Assembly: GCA_030141605.1 (NCBI GenBank)
Contig: JAQGDQ010000430.1
Location: forward strand, 135,128 to 199,127
From: Tubiluchus corallicola
Lineage: Eukaryota > Priapulida > Priapulimorpha > Priapulimorphida > Tubiluchidae
Length of the DNA: 64,000 nt
Direction of reading: 5' to 3'
Below, one piece after another: positions 52,745 through 64,000 of this stretch. The position numbers and the translations under genes were made by a program. Each line of letters opens with the position of its first letter. The first letter of the stretch is position 1. The notes below the pieces were generated by a model, which did no database searches, was not told the DNA's origin, and saw only the letters and a program-made list of their open reading frames with translations.

Positions 52745-53402
52745 ACTATTTAGCAGATATAATATAGGCCTAACAGTGCGTTGACGTTGACTTTCAACCA
52801 GTAGTAAATTCATTGCGTTGCCAAAAATATCAAATGCTTCTTTGTTACTCTTCAATGTTAGTGAATGCCTATATAATTATATATTTTTACTTCCCACTGA
52901 TATCAGGATTTGTTTGGGCAGGCTCTCGTTTCATCACTAAACGCAGTTCATATTCGTTTTGCTCGCCCAGCAGGAGTCAAATGACTCCATGATTGGATAA
53001 TTATATCTCCCTACTCAAATAATAGGCAGGTCGGTGGAGAAATTAGTAATGAGTAAACACATTATAACCCTGAATAAGAAGAGAGCCAAAAACCCTGATG
53101 GGGTGTTTGAATATTATTTGGAAGACCGCGCGTAATTTCCGCAATTTACAATAGAAAAGTGAGGAATTTTTAGTATGCTTAATGAGATATTATTTGCAGT
53201 TATGCTTTGCATTATTTTTTGTACAGTTCAACTAAATTTCATTAAAAAATTAATAGTTTATTTTTACAAAACAAAACCGCTTTTTAGATAGCTTATGAAA
53301 AGCAACGTGAAACAAGCAAAGATTGAAAGTATTTCACTTCTTGACGTAATCCTGCATTCTGCGATTAGCGAATTAATAGAAACTTTGGCTTTTTTAAAAA
53401 GT
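52745..53402. other. unannotated stretch
   Basis: No gene recognised between the TA-flanked MITE and the trinucleotide tract. Confidence 0.4.
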
Positions 53403-53555
53403 CATCTCCCAGCAACAACAGCAAAAGCAGCAACAGCAACACCAATAGTAATAGAATTAGCAATAACAGCAACAGCAATAACAACTGCGACAATGACAGT
53501 GACAGCGACTGCGACAATAACAACAACAATAACAAGAATAACAACAACAACAATG
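53403..53555. repeat. CAR/AAY/GCR degenerate trinucleotide tract
   Basis: About 150 bp of AGCAACAACAGCAAAAGCAG, then GCAATAACAGCAACAGC, GACAGTGACAGCGAC and AACAACAATAACAAGAAT. It abuts the ACACT array directly. Confidence 0.8.
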
Positions 53556-53857
53556 CTACACTACGCTACTCTATGATACACTACACTACGCTACACTACA
53601 CTACACTACACTACACTACACTGCAGTGTACTGCGCTACACTGCTACACTACACTACACTACACTACACTACACTACACTACACTACACTACACTACACT
53701 ACACTACACTACACTACACTACACTACACTACACTGCAGTGCACTGCGCTACGCTGCTACACTGCACTACACTACACTACACTACACTACACTACACTAC
53801 ACTACACTACACTACACTACACTACACTACACTACACTACACTACACTATACTACAC
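53556..53857. repeat. (ACACT)n pentanucleotide microsatellite
   Basis: About 300 bp of CTACA/ACACT units. Two similar interruptions contain the palindrome CACTGCAGTG followed by (T/C)ACTGCGCTAC and GCTGCTACAC/ACTGCTACAC (about 53620-53650 and 53730-53765), showing that a ~110 bp segment duplicated inside the array. Confidence 0.97.
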
Positions 53858-54408
53858 TTTTCGCTGTAATCGTTCATCTTGAATGTCGTTTTTGGGTGGT
53901 TGTAGTACCATGCATAAAAATTACTCCCAAAATGTTGTGATAAAAATCAGAGGTTTAAAATCGTTGTGCAAGTACAATATATGATTATTGCACAATTTTA
54001 TGCATGAGTGCCAGCTAGTGTGACGCCTATCTGCTTACTATGATGCCTATCTGACTTCAGCATCACTTCTCAAGCTTGACAAAATCCAGACAAAGAAATG
54101 AATGCGAACATAATGACGTCATAAATAAAGACGGCAACACAAGATGTTTATCTCCACGTTTTTTCCTCGTTTGTCTGAGAGAACTGCTCATTGTTTTGTA
54201 ATTTTACGTGTCAGAGATCTCACTGGCGTTGGAAAGCTCTTGTAATTCCTATGTAACCGTACAAACGTTTGACGATTCTGACTAATGTGTTTCCAATGCG
54301 GTGGCGTTGAATGTAAGTCAAGACTTTCACAGAGGCATCTCCCTTTGAATAAGTGCTTTCAACTGAAGACGTCAGACTCGTAGGAGAATATCTACTATTT
54401 CTTTTACT
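53858..54408. other. unannotated stretch
   Basis: No recognised gene. It contains one two-fold repeat of GTGACGCCTATCTG / TGATGCCTATCTG at about 54020-54053. Confidence 0.4.
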
Positions 54409-54416
54409 GTTTAAAT

Positions 54417-54888
54417 CAGGGGTGTGCAAATTGCGGCCCGCCGAGAGAATTTGTGCGGCCCGCGAAGAGATTTGTCAACCTAATGCAAGTGCGGCCCGGA
54501 CGAGTGTATCCAGCTGAAGTCCGTGCCACGATGCCAAAGATAGTGCGGATAGTTTTTTCTACTAGATCGGATACCATTAACCCTTACAAGACGGCTGTAG
54601 CTTAATAACACTGTACTACACAGACTGTGTGATACACATTACTAATATGCATTGTATTGAAATTACCACTATCTGTCCTGAAAGTAGAAATATATGGTTT
54701 GTAATATAGTTTTAATAACTTCTAAAATAGTTTCTTGGGTGTAGTAGTAATGATGTACACAGGTCGAATGCAAAAAAATCGCTATTAGCCTTTCTGTACT
54801 TGGCTCCTTGATTAAACTGCCTGTGGCCCGCAGGAATTGCGGGAAAGTTTAATGTGGCCCGGCTAGTCTGATAATTTGCACACCCCTA
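54417..54888. mobile_element. hAT-type MITE with perfect 8 bp target duplication
   Basis: The left end CAGGGGTGTGCAAATT and right end AATTTGCACACCCCTA are inverted repeats (15 of 16). The flanking 8-mers GTTTAAAT (54409-54416 and 54889-54896) are identical, the hallmark hAT duplication. The interior holds several GCGGCCCG words (GTGCGGCCCGCGAAG, AAGTGCGGCCCGGACG and GTGGCCCGCAGG), typical of the CAGGGGTGTGCAAA hAT non-autonomous group. 472 bp, no transposase. Confidence 0.93.
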
Positions 54889-54896
54889 GTTTAAAT

Positions 54897-55446
54897 AATT
54901 ATGACGATTATACCCAAGTGTTGAAATGCGTTGTGTGATGTGTGATTTTTTATGTACATTGTGTTGCGTTGTTCGACAATAAACTAAACTATCTTTATTG
55001 CTTTTATATAAGGAACGTTAAAGAAGTTATGTAGTTTGCTTATAAATTTGTATTTTCATGTATTAGCATAGTGCCAAAGCCTGCATTAACCCAATTACGC
55101 TGCCTACCACATTATTAACTGCCCGAGGTCGACATTACGACACTCGTCAAAGGGGATTTCTCACTTTTTTAGTTTTGTTAACTATGCAGACCTGTAAACT
55201 GCTTTGTGATCAGAAACTGTTTCGTATCTCAATAAACTAATAATTTTTATAGAATCGATTAATAAATTTTAATCGAAGTAAACCGTAAGTTTTCTTAAAT
55301 CGACTCCACTATAATTATTCGAAGGAAAATCTACTAAAATGCTGTAAAATTTGCTAATTTGCACTTGAAACAATAGTTGTTAAAACAAACACCAAAACAA
55401 GATGTACAGAGATTAAATATTGAATAATGTAAAGCGTATGAATTGA
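54897..55446. other. unannotated stretch with LINE-like 3' end
   Basis: GTTGTTCGACAATAAACTAA at 54967-54986 is a small hairpin followed by a TAAAC-type tail, resembling non-LTR 3' ends (compare 62830-62865). The hAT MITE just to the left may have inserted into such an element, but no coding similarity is seen. Confidence 0.35.
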
Positions 55447-55525
55447 TGGTGGCAGCTACGGGTTTCGAACCCCAGGCTGAGACTATGAGAAGCTCGTCAT
55501 TAATCCGCGACGCAGACCAATACAC
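55447..55525 (-). pseudogene. tRNA-like sequence with B box
   Basis: The minus strand contains TGGGGTTCGAAACCC, a perfect B box inside a T-arm-like hairpin, with TTGGTCTGCGTCGCGG as a weak A box. The remaining cloverleaf is poor. A tRNA pseudogene or SINE head. Confidence 0.4.
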
Positions 55526-57279
55526 TGTAAGCGTGTTTATTTTTTTCTTTTGTTGCAGTTCATATAAAGCAGCATAAAAAACTATTAAGGATTTATCAAC
55601 CTAATCAAATTAACTGGCTTTAATTTACCTAGCTTTAGTTTCAATACAGTGATATGTTTAGTATGACTTATCACTGTAAGGACTGTACACAAATTTACAA
55701 AACTGTATTAAGAACTACATATAAATTTACAAAAATGCGCTTAGAAACTAATAAACTATTAAATGTAATCAAATTAGTTTGCCTTTACTCAAAGATACAT
55801 TAATTCTGACTTGATGCCTTAATTAGCGCTGAAATAATACTGACACAGTTCAATGTTTACAAACCATGCATTCGTAACCGGGCTGATGTACTGGGTGGTG
55901 CAGAAAATATATTCTGAAGTTTAGACTAATATAGTACATTAGAGCAATTGCTCTACAAATATGCAGGACAATTACTCTAATACTATTTTACTCTAAACTT
56001 CGGCAGTTTCACAGTTCGATATTAGAATACATTAGCGTTTGGCTTAAGTTAAACTTTATGGTTTTAGCAGTTATTAGGTTAGTAAAAATTTAAATGCCGA
56101 AACAATGTCAGTTAAAGCATAAATTGAAAAATAGCCACACTGACGTATTAAACACTCAATACATGACATCAAAATAATAAAGAAATTGTTTTCACCACAA
56201 AAATAAAACATTGATAAAATGTGTAATCAAGAAAAAACAGGATTTAATCGTTTGGGACTGTAATAAGTATAAAACAGCCACACGGAGCCATTTGATGCGG
56301 AGGCACTAAAGTCAAAAATTGTTGAGCGGTTAGACCAAATTCCTTTTAAAGAAGTGAGAAACTGTATCACTTGTTGGAAGAAACGTCCTCGTCTAGTTTG
56401 CAGCAAAAATGATTGACACGTAGATCACTTGCCGTAAATTTTAACAATAGTGATACTACAAAAAAATTTCCGGCATTTACTTTTTGACTTGTTGATGTAA
56501 AACTTCTGTGCACTTGTATAAATCTAATGCCTAAATTTTTCATATCTCTATGTCTGTGAGATTGGGTGTGGTAATTTTCAAACGTTTTGGTCACAGTTTT
56601 CTTCTTGTGTCATCATCATGATCAAACTTCATGAGCATCATCATCGTGTATAATCATCATCATCATGTATCGTCGTGATCAAAACTTGGGCTCATTTTTT
56701 TGCGCCAGCTAATACAAATTTACAAACGCATTGTTGGAAACTCATTTCCGAAATAAGGAAATTAATTTGCTCTGTTTAAATAATTGTACAAAGTACTCAA
56801 GGAAAAAGTGCATAATTACTTCTGTAGTTTTATTGTTCAAGTATGTGTATAGGAAACCTGCCTTATCGCATTATTAACTGTGTAATAGGCAATTAATTGG
56901 CCTAATATAAAGTTCAAGGCAGGAAATAACTCTTTGGGAAAACCTGACGTCCGTGAAAGTTGAGGCAAAGCTATCTCTAAACTTAATATGTACTACTGTA
57001 GTTAAAGGGAAGTAAAGTTTTCTCCACGTTAAGAGCCAAACCTATCTCTGAACTTAATAAAGACACTGTAGGTGTCGGGATAGAATTCCCATGATTATAT
57101 TTTGAATTGTAATATGTTGTGACGTCTACTAGCCCTTATATATTTTCATTTACAGATTGTATGTTATGAAGTGATAATGTAAATAAGTACATCATGATGT
57201 TTTAACTCATTTATTTATTGCTTTCATTTACAAATATATACAGATGACACAGTAATGGACATCAAACACTAATAATACT

Positions 57280-57312
<33 letters not shown>

Positions 57313-57554
57313 TAATTCTTTATTTGTCATTAAAATGGCTCACTCATTATAATAAAATTGAGTAATCCTCAGCGTAATGTTAAAATAACAACACTGTTCA
57401 AGACAAATGCGTCCAGTGCATACTAAAAAAACTAAAGTGCAAAACAAACTTAAGATAAAAACATTGAGTGTAATGCATTAAATGAAAAATAAAAACAAAT
57501 TCTATTCCTGTCCTCGACTTGCACATTAAAAATGCACAGTGAATAAGCAAGACA
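55526..57554. other. unannotated AT-rich stretch
   Basis: No gene recognised. It includes a short CATCAT run (56613-56665) and an (AT)n run (57281-57305). The 75-codon minus frame (56594-56367) has no family features. Confidence 0.4.
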
Positions 57555-60500
57555 ACGTTGTTTTTTCTAGCTTTGCCCGTCTACTTGTGTCCCTCGGGTT
57601 CTACGTTGTTTTTTCTAGCTTTGCCCGTCTACTTGTGTCCCTCGGGTTCTACGTTGTTTTTTCTAGCTTTGCCCGTCTACTTGTCTCCCTCAGGTTCTAC
57701 GTTGTTTTTTCTAGCTTTGCCCGTCTACTTGTCTCCCTCGGGTTCTACGTTGTTTTTTCTAGCTTTGCCCGTCTACTTCTCTCCCTCGGGTTCTACGTTG
57801 TTTTTTCTAGCTTTGCCCGTCTACTTGTCTCCTCGGGTTCTACGTTGTTTTTTCTAGCTTTGCCCGTCTACTTGTCTCCCTCGGGTTCTACGTTGTTTTT
57901 CACCCCCACTCTCCCTCGGGTTCTACGTTGTTTTTTCTAGCTTTGCCCGTCTACTTGTCTCACTCGGGTTCTACGTTGTTTTTTCTAGCCTTGCCCGTCT
58001 ACTTGTCTCACTCGGGTTCTACGTTGTTTTTTCTAGCTTTTCCCGTCTACTTGTCTCCTCGGGTTCTACGTTGTTTTTTCTAGCTTTGCCCGTCTACTTG
58101 TCTCACTCGGGTTCTACGTTGTTTTTTCGAGCTTTGCCCGTCTACTTGTCTCACTCAGGTTCTACGTTGTTTTTTCTAGCTTTGCCCGTCTACTTGTCTC
58201 ACTCGGGTTCTATGTTGTTTTTTCTAGCTTTGCCCGTCTACTTGTCTCACTCGGGTTCTACGTTGTTTTTTCTAGCTTTGCCCGTCTACTTGTCTCCCTC
58301 GGGTTCTACGTTGTTTTTTCTAGCTTTGCCCGTCTACTTCTCTCCCTCGGGTTCTACGTTGTTTTTTCTAGCTTTGCCCGTCTACTTGTCTCCCTCGGGT
58401 TCTACGTTGTTTTTTCTAGCTTTGCCCGTCTACTTCTCTCCCTCGGGTTCTACGTTGTTTTTTCTAGCTTTGCCCGTCTACTTGTCTCCTCGGGTTCTAC
58501 GTTGTTTTTTCTAGCTTTGCCCGTCTACTTGTCTCCCTCGGGTTCTACGTTGTTTTTTTAGCCTTGCCCGTCTACTTGTCTCCCTCGGGTTCTACGTTGT
58601 TTTTTTCTAGCCTTGCCCGTCTACTTGTCTCCCTCGGGTTCAACGTTGTTTTTTCTAGCTTTGCCCGTCTACTTGTCTCCCTCGGGTTCTACGTTGTTTT
58701 TTCTAGCTTTGCCCGTCTACTTGTCTCCTCGGGTTCTACGTTGTTTTTTCTAGCTTTGCCCGTCTACTTGTCTCACTCGGGTTCTACGTTGTTTTTTCTA
58801 GCTTTGCCGTCTACTTCTCTCCCTCGGGTTCTACGTTGTTTTTTCTAGCTTTGCCCGTCTACTTGTCTCCTCGGGTTCTACGTTGTTTTTTCTAGCTTTG
58901 CCCGTCTACTTGTCTCACTCGGGTTCTACGTTGTTTTTTCTAGCCTTGCCCGTCTACTTGTCTCACTCGGGTTCTACGTTGTTTTTTCTAGCTTTTCCCG
59001 TCTACTTGTCTCCTCGGGTTCTACGTTGTTTTTTCTAGCTTTGCCCGTCTACTTGTCTCCCTCGGGTTCTACGTTGTTTTTTCTAGCTTTGCCCGTCTAC
59101 TTGTCTCACTCGGGTTCTACGTTGTTTTTTCTAGCTTTGCCCGTCTACTTGTCTCCCTCGGGTTCTACGTTGTTTTTTCTAGCTTTGCCCGTCTACTTGT
59201 CTCACTCGGGTTCTACGTTGTTTTTTCTAGCTTTGCCCGTCTACTTGTCTCCCTCGGGTTCTACGTTGTTTTTTCTAGCTTTGCCCGTCTACTTCTCTCC
59301 CTCGGGTTCTACGTTGTTTTTTCTAGCTTTGCCCGTCTACTTGCCTCCCTCGGGTTCTACGTTGTTTTTTCTAGCTTTGCCCGTCTACTTGTCTCCCTCA
59401 GGTTCTACGTTGTTTTTTCTAGCTTTGCCCGTCTACTTCTCTCCCTCGGGTTCTACGTTGTTTTTTCTAGCTTTGCCCGTCTACTTGTCTCCTCGGGTTC
59501 TACGTTGTTTTTTCTAGCTTTGCCTGTCTACTTGTCTCCCTCGGGTTCTACGTTGTTTTTTCTAGCTTTGCCCGTCTACTTGTCTCACTCGGGTTCTACG
59601 TTGTTTTTTCTAGCCTTGCCCGTCTACTTGTCTCTTCGGGTTCTACGTTGTTTTTTCTAGCTTTGCCCGTCTACTTGTCTCCCTTGGGTTCTACGTTGTT
59701 TTTTCTAGCTTTGCCCGTCTACTTGTCTCACTCGGGTTCTACGTTGTTTTTTCTAGCCTTGCCCATCTACTTCTCTCCCTCGGGTTCTACGTTGTTTTTT
59801 CTAGCTTTGCCCATCTACTTGTCTCACTCGGGTTCTACGTTGTTTTTTCTAGCTTTGCCCATCTACTTGTGTCCCTCGGGTTCTACGTTGTTTTTTCTAG
59901 CTTTCCCGTCTACTTGTCTCACTCGGGTTCTACGTTGTTTTTTCTAGCCTTGCCCGTCTACTTGTCTCACTCGGGTTCTACGTTGTTTTTTCTAGCTTTG
60001 CCCGTCTACTTGTCTCCCTCGGGTTCTACGTTGTTTTTTCTAGCCTTGCCCGTCTACTTGTCTCCCTCGGGTTCTACGTTGTTTTTTCTAGCTTTGCCCG
60101 TCTACTTGTCTCACTCGGGTTCTACGTTGTTTTTTCTAGCTTTGCCCATCTACTTGTGTCCCTCGGGTTCTACGTTGTTTTTTCTAGCTTTGCCCGTCTA
60201 CTTGTCTCACTCGGGTTCTACGTTGTTTTTTCTAGCTTTGCCCGTCTACTTGTCTCCTCGGGTTCTACGTTGTTTTTTCTAGCTTTGCCCGTCTACTTGT
60301 CTCCTCGGGTTCTACGTTGTTTTTTCTAGCTTTGCCCGTCTACTTGCCTCCCTCGGGTTCTACGTTGTTTTTTCTAGCTTTGCCCGTCTACTTGTCTCCC
60401 TCAGGTTCTACGTTGTTTTTTCTAGCTTTGCCCGTCTACTTGTCTCCCTCAGGTTCTACGTTGTTTTTTCTAGCTTTGCCCGTCTACTTGTCTCCTCGGG

Positions 60501-60791
60501 TTCTACGTTGTTTTTTCTAGCTTTGCCCGTCTACTTGTCTCCTCGGGTTCTACGTTGTTTTTTCGAGCCTTGCCCGTCTACTTGTCTCCCTCGGGTTCTA
60601 CGTTGTTTTTTCTAGCTTTGCCCGTCTACTTGTCTCCTCGGGTTCTACGTTGTTTTTTCTAGCTTTGCCCGTCTACTTGTCTCACTCGGGTTCTACGTTG
60701 TTTTTTCTAGCCTTGCCCGTCTACTTGTGTCCCCCGGGTTCTACGTTGTTTTTTCTAGCTTTGCCCGTCTACTTGTGTCCCTCGGGTTCTA
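57555..60791. repeat. 48 bp minisatellite, ~68 copies
   Basis: The unit reads TTCTACGTTGTTTTTTCTAG, then CTTTGCCCGTCTACTTG, then TCTCCCTCGGG, and is 48 bp with about 75% pyrimidine on the plus strand. Variable sites define unit types: TCTCCCTC, TCTCACTC, TGTCCCTC, CTTCTCTCC, AGCCTTGCCC, GCTTTTCCC, GCCCATCTAC, and a 47 bp type ending TCTCCTCGGG. One unit (57890-57915) is internally deleted. 16-codon repeat frames exist on plus, but each 47 bp unit shifts the frame, so this is not a maintained coding repeat. It ends abruptly at both sides in unique sequence. Confidence 0.98.
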
Positions 60792-60959
60792 TTTCATCCC
60801 CGCTTTACTGGCTTAATGCAGGCGTTTTGTTCCGATAGCAACTCTGATTTTACCCAATCCATCACGCTCCTATCTCACTAACATGCAACTCTTCTTCCGT
60901 CGAGGATTTCGTGAGATAAATGAATTATCTGCAGCTCACGATTGTTTTCAGCTATACAA

Positions 60960-61500
60960 AGCGTGTATTGGGAAAAATTATGCTAAAATTTCATGCTTGA
61001 TGTACAGGGTGGCTCAAAACCGTGGTACTACTGAAGAAATCATACAAAACGCATGTTATGTATTGGGAAAAAATATGTCAAAATTTCATGGTTGATGTAC
61101 AGGGTGGCTCAAAACTGTGGTACTACTAAAGAGTCATACTGTTACGTATTTAAAAAAATTATGCTAAAATTTAATATTCGATGTACAGGGTGGCTCAAAC
61201 CTGATGGTACTACTAAAGAGTCATGCTGTTATGTATTTGCAAAAAATATGTTAAAATTTCATAGTTGATGTATATAGAGTGGCCCAAAACTGATGGTACT
61301 ACTAAAGAAATCATGCAAGTCGTATGTTATGTACTGGGACAAATTAAGCTAAAATTTCATGCTTGATGTACAGGGTGGCCAAAGACTGATGTTTACTACT
61401 AAAGAAATCATACAAGACGTATGTTATGTATTGGGAAAAATTAAACTAAAATTTCATGCTTGACGTACAGGGTGGCCAAAGACTGATTTTTACTACTCAG
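60960..61500. repeat. ~93 bp tandem repeat, 6 copies
   Basis: The unit runs GATGTACAGGGTGGCTCAAA, then TGATGGTACTACTAAAGA, then TCATACAAGACGTATGTTAT and GTATTGGGAAAAATTATGC, then TAAAATTTCATGCTT. The box TACAGGGTGG recurs at about 61003, 61098, 61184, 61273, 61369 and 61466, spacings of 86-97 bp, with 10-20% divergence. Short open frames over it are shadows. Confidence 0.92.
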
Positions 61501-62699
61501 ACCGATCAAAAAGCATGGCACACTTAGACTTAAGGCAAAAGAATTAGTTATAGAAAACAAAAAATTGGATGAAACAAATTTCAGAAATCAAGTTCGCAAC
61601 AATTTTTTTTCGAAAACCTAGTTGCTACATTGTCAAAAATCAAAGCTTGCATCCCACGTGCAAAAAATAGAAATTCTGTCTTACTGAAAAAATGGTGTTA
61701 AAACGTCTCGAAAACAAGTAAAGCTCAATATGCTCAATTTTGCTCATACAAGGTGCTAAAAATGGCGGAGATACTGCCGATTACCACGTGATTATAGCTG
61801 CTAATTCTCTTTATAAATCATTCCAGTTCCTACGGCCCACAGGCAACGCAATGTTTATTTTCTTGAAGCACCTCTCGTGTCTTCCTGGTTTTAATTAATG
61901 ATTTAGCCGCTTGGTTTCATATCTTGCATGCGTCAAATAGGAAGCACGCGTCTTGTCGTCTCGCCCAACACGCATGCGCCGAAAAAGAAACACGTGACCA
62001 AGTCGGTCTCAACAACACGCACGAGTATTCAGCTAGACACGTGCTTGTCAAACTCAGCCTCCCAGTTTATAATTATTACCTTTACCTGGATTAATTGGAA
62101 AGGTAATCATCCGTGCGGAATTAATGATAAAACAAAGAGCAAAGCATTGGCCGCCATTGTGAGGTGCGTGAAACCAGGTGGAGGCGTTACATTAGACATG
62201 CCCGCGGGGGAACTGAATGACCGTGCTCATTGTGTTCTTTGGGCCAGAAGCGTTTTCTCAGTCAATGTAACGTCTCTCAGAGTGACATAATTCCTTAAAA
62301 ATTCTACGAAAAAAATGCCAAAAAAGATTCCGCACATTACAAGCTGGATTCCAGGGCTCAATGGTAGGGCCTACTGAAAGTGTGTGAAGCACTCTAAGAT
62401 GAAAGAGTAAATCTGAGGGGTTATCTCTGCCACGTAACCACGTTTGGTATGACCTTCTCTCTTCCCCCAGCGAGGTAAATCTTACCCAATGACAGTGCAG
62501 AATCTAAAGCATCCCAGCATGAATATTGAGCCTCGGTACCAACCTGTTTACCCGCCAAGATTTATAATAGACCCAGTGTTAAAACATTGTAAAATGACAA
62601 CATCAGGAGGAAAGCAGTGACTTACTAACCTGACTATTATTCTTGTCATATTCTCTCTTTATCCCTCTCCGCTTCTCTCTCTCTTGCTACCTCTTTCTT
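61501..62699. other. unannotated; one unrecognised ORF
   Basis: The 120-codon frame at 61928-62290 lies in the GC- and CpG-richest patch of this end. It encodes a mixed-composition peptide without a family I recognise. I see no splice signals strong enough to call it an exon, so I leave it as unconfirmed. Confidence 0.25.
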
Positions 62700-62870
62700 T
62701 TCAGGTGATTAACTCTGAGAAGTTTTCTTCACCTATTACGAAGAATTGGTGGTTTCCTTTAACAATTTTTATGTTTGTCTAATGTCCTAATTCTTCCCCA
62801 TTGCAAATATTGTGTCTTGTTGTACATATGAACTTTGTTGCGAACAAAGTAATAAATCAAATCAAAATCT
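62700..62870 (+). mobile_element. possible LINE 3' end
   Basis: ACTTTGTTGCGAACAAAGT (62831-62849) is a perfect 8 bp stem, followed at once by AATAAATCAAATCAAAAT. A terminal hairpin plus a short AATCAA-type tandem tail is typical of CR1/L2-like 3' ends. No coding sequence is attached, so this is an inference. Confidence 0.4.
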
Positions 62871-64000
62871 CTCCCACTCTCTCTGATTTCTCAATTTCAT
62901 TCGTGATCGTTATTTTAATAATTACTGCTTTATTCCACTGACTTTTTATTCCACTATTATTTCAAAATCACAACATGGAGATTATGATTTCTGTGATTTC
63001 AATTATTTCAATGATCTTTCAATATGCATATTTCACCTAAATTGTACACGTAGTTCGAAATTAAAGGAAAGCACAAGTCACTTAGCATGTTGGGTTTATT
63101 TGACTGTTTACGGTTACACTTAAAAAATAACGAAGAAATTTGAAAAAACTGTCCATAAAGTATATAGTTAATTTATACTACCACTATGTAGAAATTTTCA
63201 GGTGCGGTGGCAGCCGCCATTCACTTAGAAATTATAACGTAACTGGTGGACTCCGAGACTTATTGTAAGCACTTTGTAAACTTCAGTAAATGCGCACTGC
63301 TTAAAATTATTTAAACTTCTGCAGCATAACTATCGTTCTTTCAAAAATATCATAATTAGCTGTCTAAATTTGTTGTAAAAACTTATTATACCTTTCACAG
63401 ACGTAATTAGTGGAAGAATTGCCATTCAAAATGGGAGCACCCAAGTGTGAAATGATCGTGACTATAAATTGATTTTACTATTTACACAAGACTCGTGTCG
63501 CACTATCATTATTAAATCTTTCTAACGTCTTTAACGAAATAACTTTAGCTTCCTAGAATGGTTAGCCTTTCCTTTAAAAAATCATTTTTTAAATTATTTC
63601 AGCGTGTGGCGATGTGTTTTGTGTATAATTGCATTTTGTGAACCTATTTTCAAGGTATCATTACTTAAACATCAAAACCAGCAGACGAAAACTGAAATAA
63701 GTGACGTTACAAAGTTCTGATTATTCAACGTAAATTGATTTCAAAAATTAATGTAAGATATTAAATGACTGAATTGCTCTCTAACATGCATTCTTTACCC
63801 CAAAAAGCCTAAAATGATAATTATGTAGTTCAAAAAGGACAATAAATATAGCATTTACATCATTCAACAGCGGCCATTTTGAAATTTGGGAAAAGAGGTC
63901 ACTAGAGGTCGCCTCCAACCTGCTGGCTATCCATTTAGATACTGACACGCCACTGGTATAACAGTATATAGTTTTTTTGCTGGATGACTGCTATTTATCA
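62871..64000. other. unannotated AT-rich stretch
   Basis: No gene, RNA or repeat array recognised to the end of the window. Confidence 0.45.

Noticed and set aside
53573-53940. Tyr-Thr-Thr-Leu-His repeat ORFs
   Set aside because: Translations of the (ACACT)n array.
61928-62290. 120-codon ORF in a GC-richer patch
   Set aside because: No family features and no convincing start context or splice sites; left as unconfirmed.

Overview
This 64 kb window reads as intergenic or heterochromatin-like DNA from an AT-rich invertebrate animal genome. Three eukaryotic tRNA genes with the expected A and B boxes and T-run terminators show it is nuclear and eukaryotic: two initiator tRNA-Met and one tRNA-Ser(GCU). 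LINE carboxy-terminal fragments, tRNA- and 5S-derived fragments, hAT-type MITEs and very abundant microsatellites point to a metazoan. The phylum cannot be fixed from sequence alone; a mollusc or another lophotrochozoan is a guess. I find no intact protein-coding gene. Nearly every open frame is a shadow of a simple repeat, a minisatellite or a decayed transposon.

Layout. 0-10 kb: an (AATAC)n array, a decayed hAT MITE, a tRNA-derived SINE, a LINE remnant, and a hexanucleotide (TGTCTA)n array. 10-16 kb: an (AAT)n tract, the two tRNA-iMet genes, a 5S rRNA-like relic, a partial TTAA-flanked MITE and two (CT)n tracts. 18-26 kb: three more copies of the same ~600 bp TTAA-flanked MITE, and an unusual foldback built of ~45 bp tandem units. 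27-28 kb: a 56 bp minisatellite. 30-41 kb: three LINE 3' fragments, two more SINE copies and tRNA-like relics. 41-46 kb: a GTT/GAT/GCT trinucleotide block, a fourth full-length MITE copy and a 54 bp minisatellite in which most units can fold into a hairpin. 46.6 kb: tRNA-Ser. 47.9-49.4 kb: a ~185 bp satellite. 50-55 kb: trinucleotide and pentanucleotide arrays and three MITEs with clear terminal inverted repeats, two with good target-site duplications. 57.5-60.8 kb: a 3.2 kb, ~68-copy 48 bp minisatellite. 61-61.5 kb: a ~93 bp array that shares a short box with the 185 bp satellite.

The functional content I can support is the three tRNA genes. The rest is a record of mobile elements (LINEs with microsatellite-like 3' tails, SINEs, MITEs) and tandem-repeat expansion. 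The most unusual structures are the hairpin minisatellite at 45.0-45.6 kb, the tandem-in-foldback at 23.7-24.3 kb, the 48 bp minisatellite with apparent ~0.95 kb higher-order duplications, and the box common to two otherwise different arrays. No coding system or multi-gene pathway is visible.
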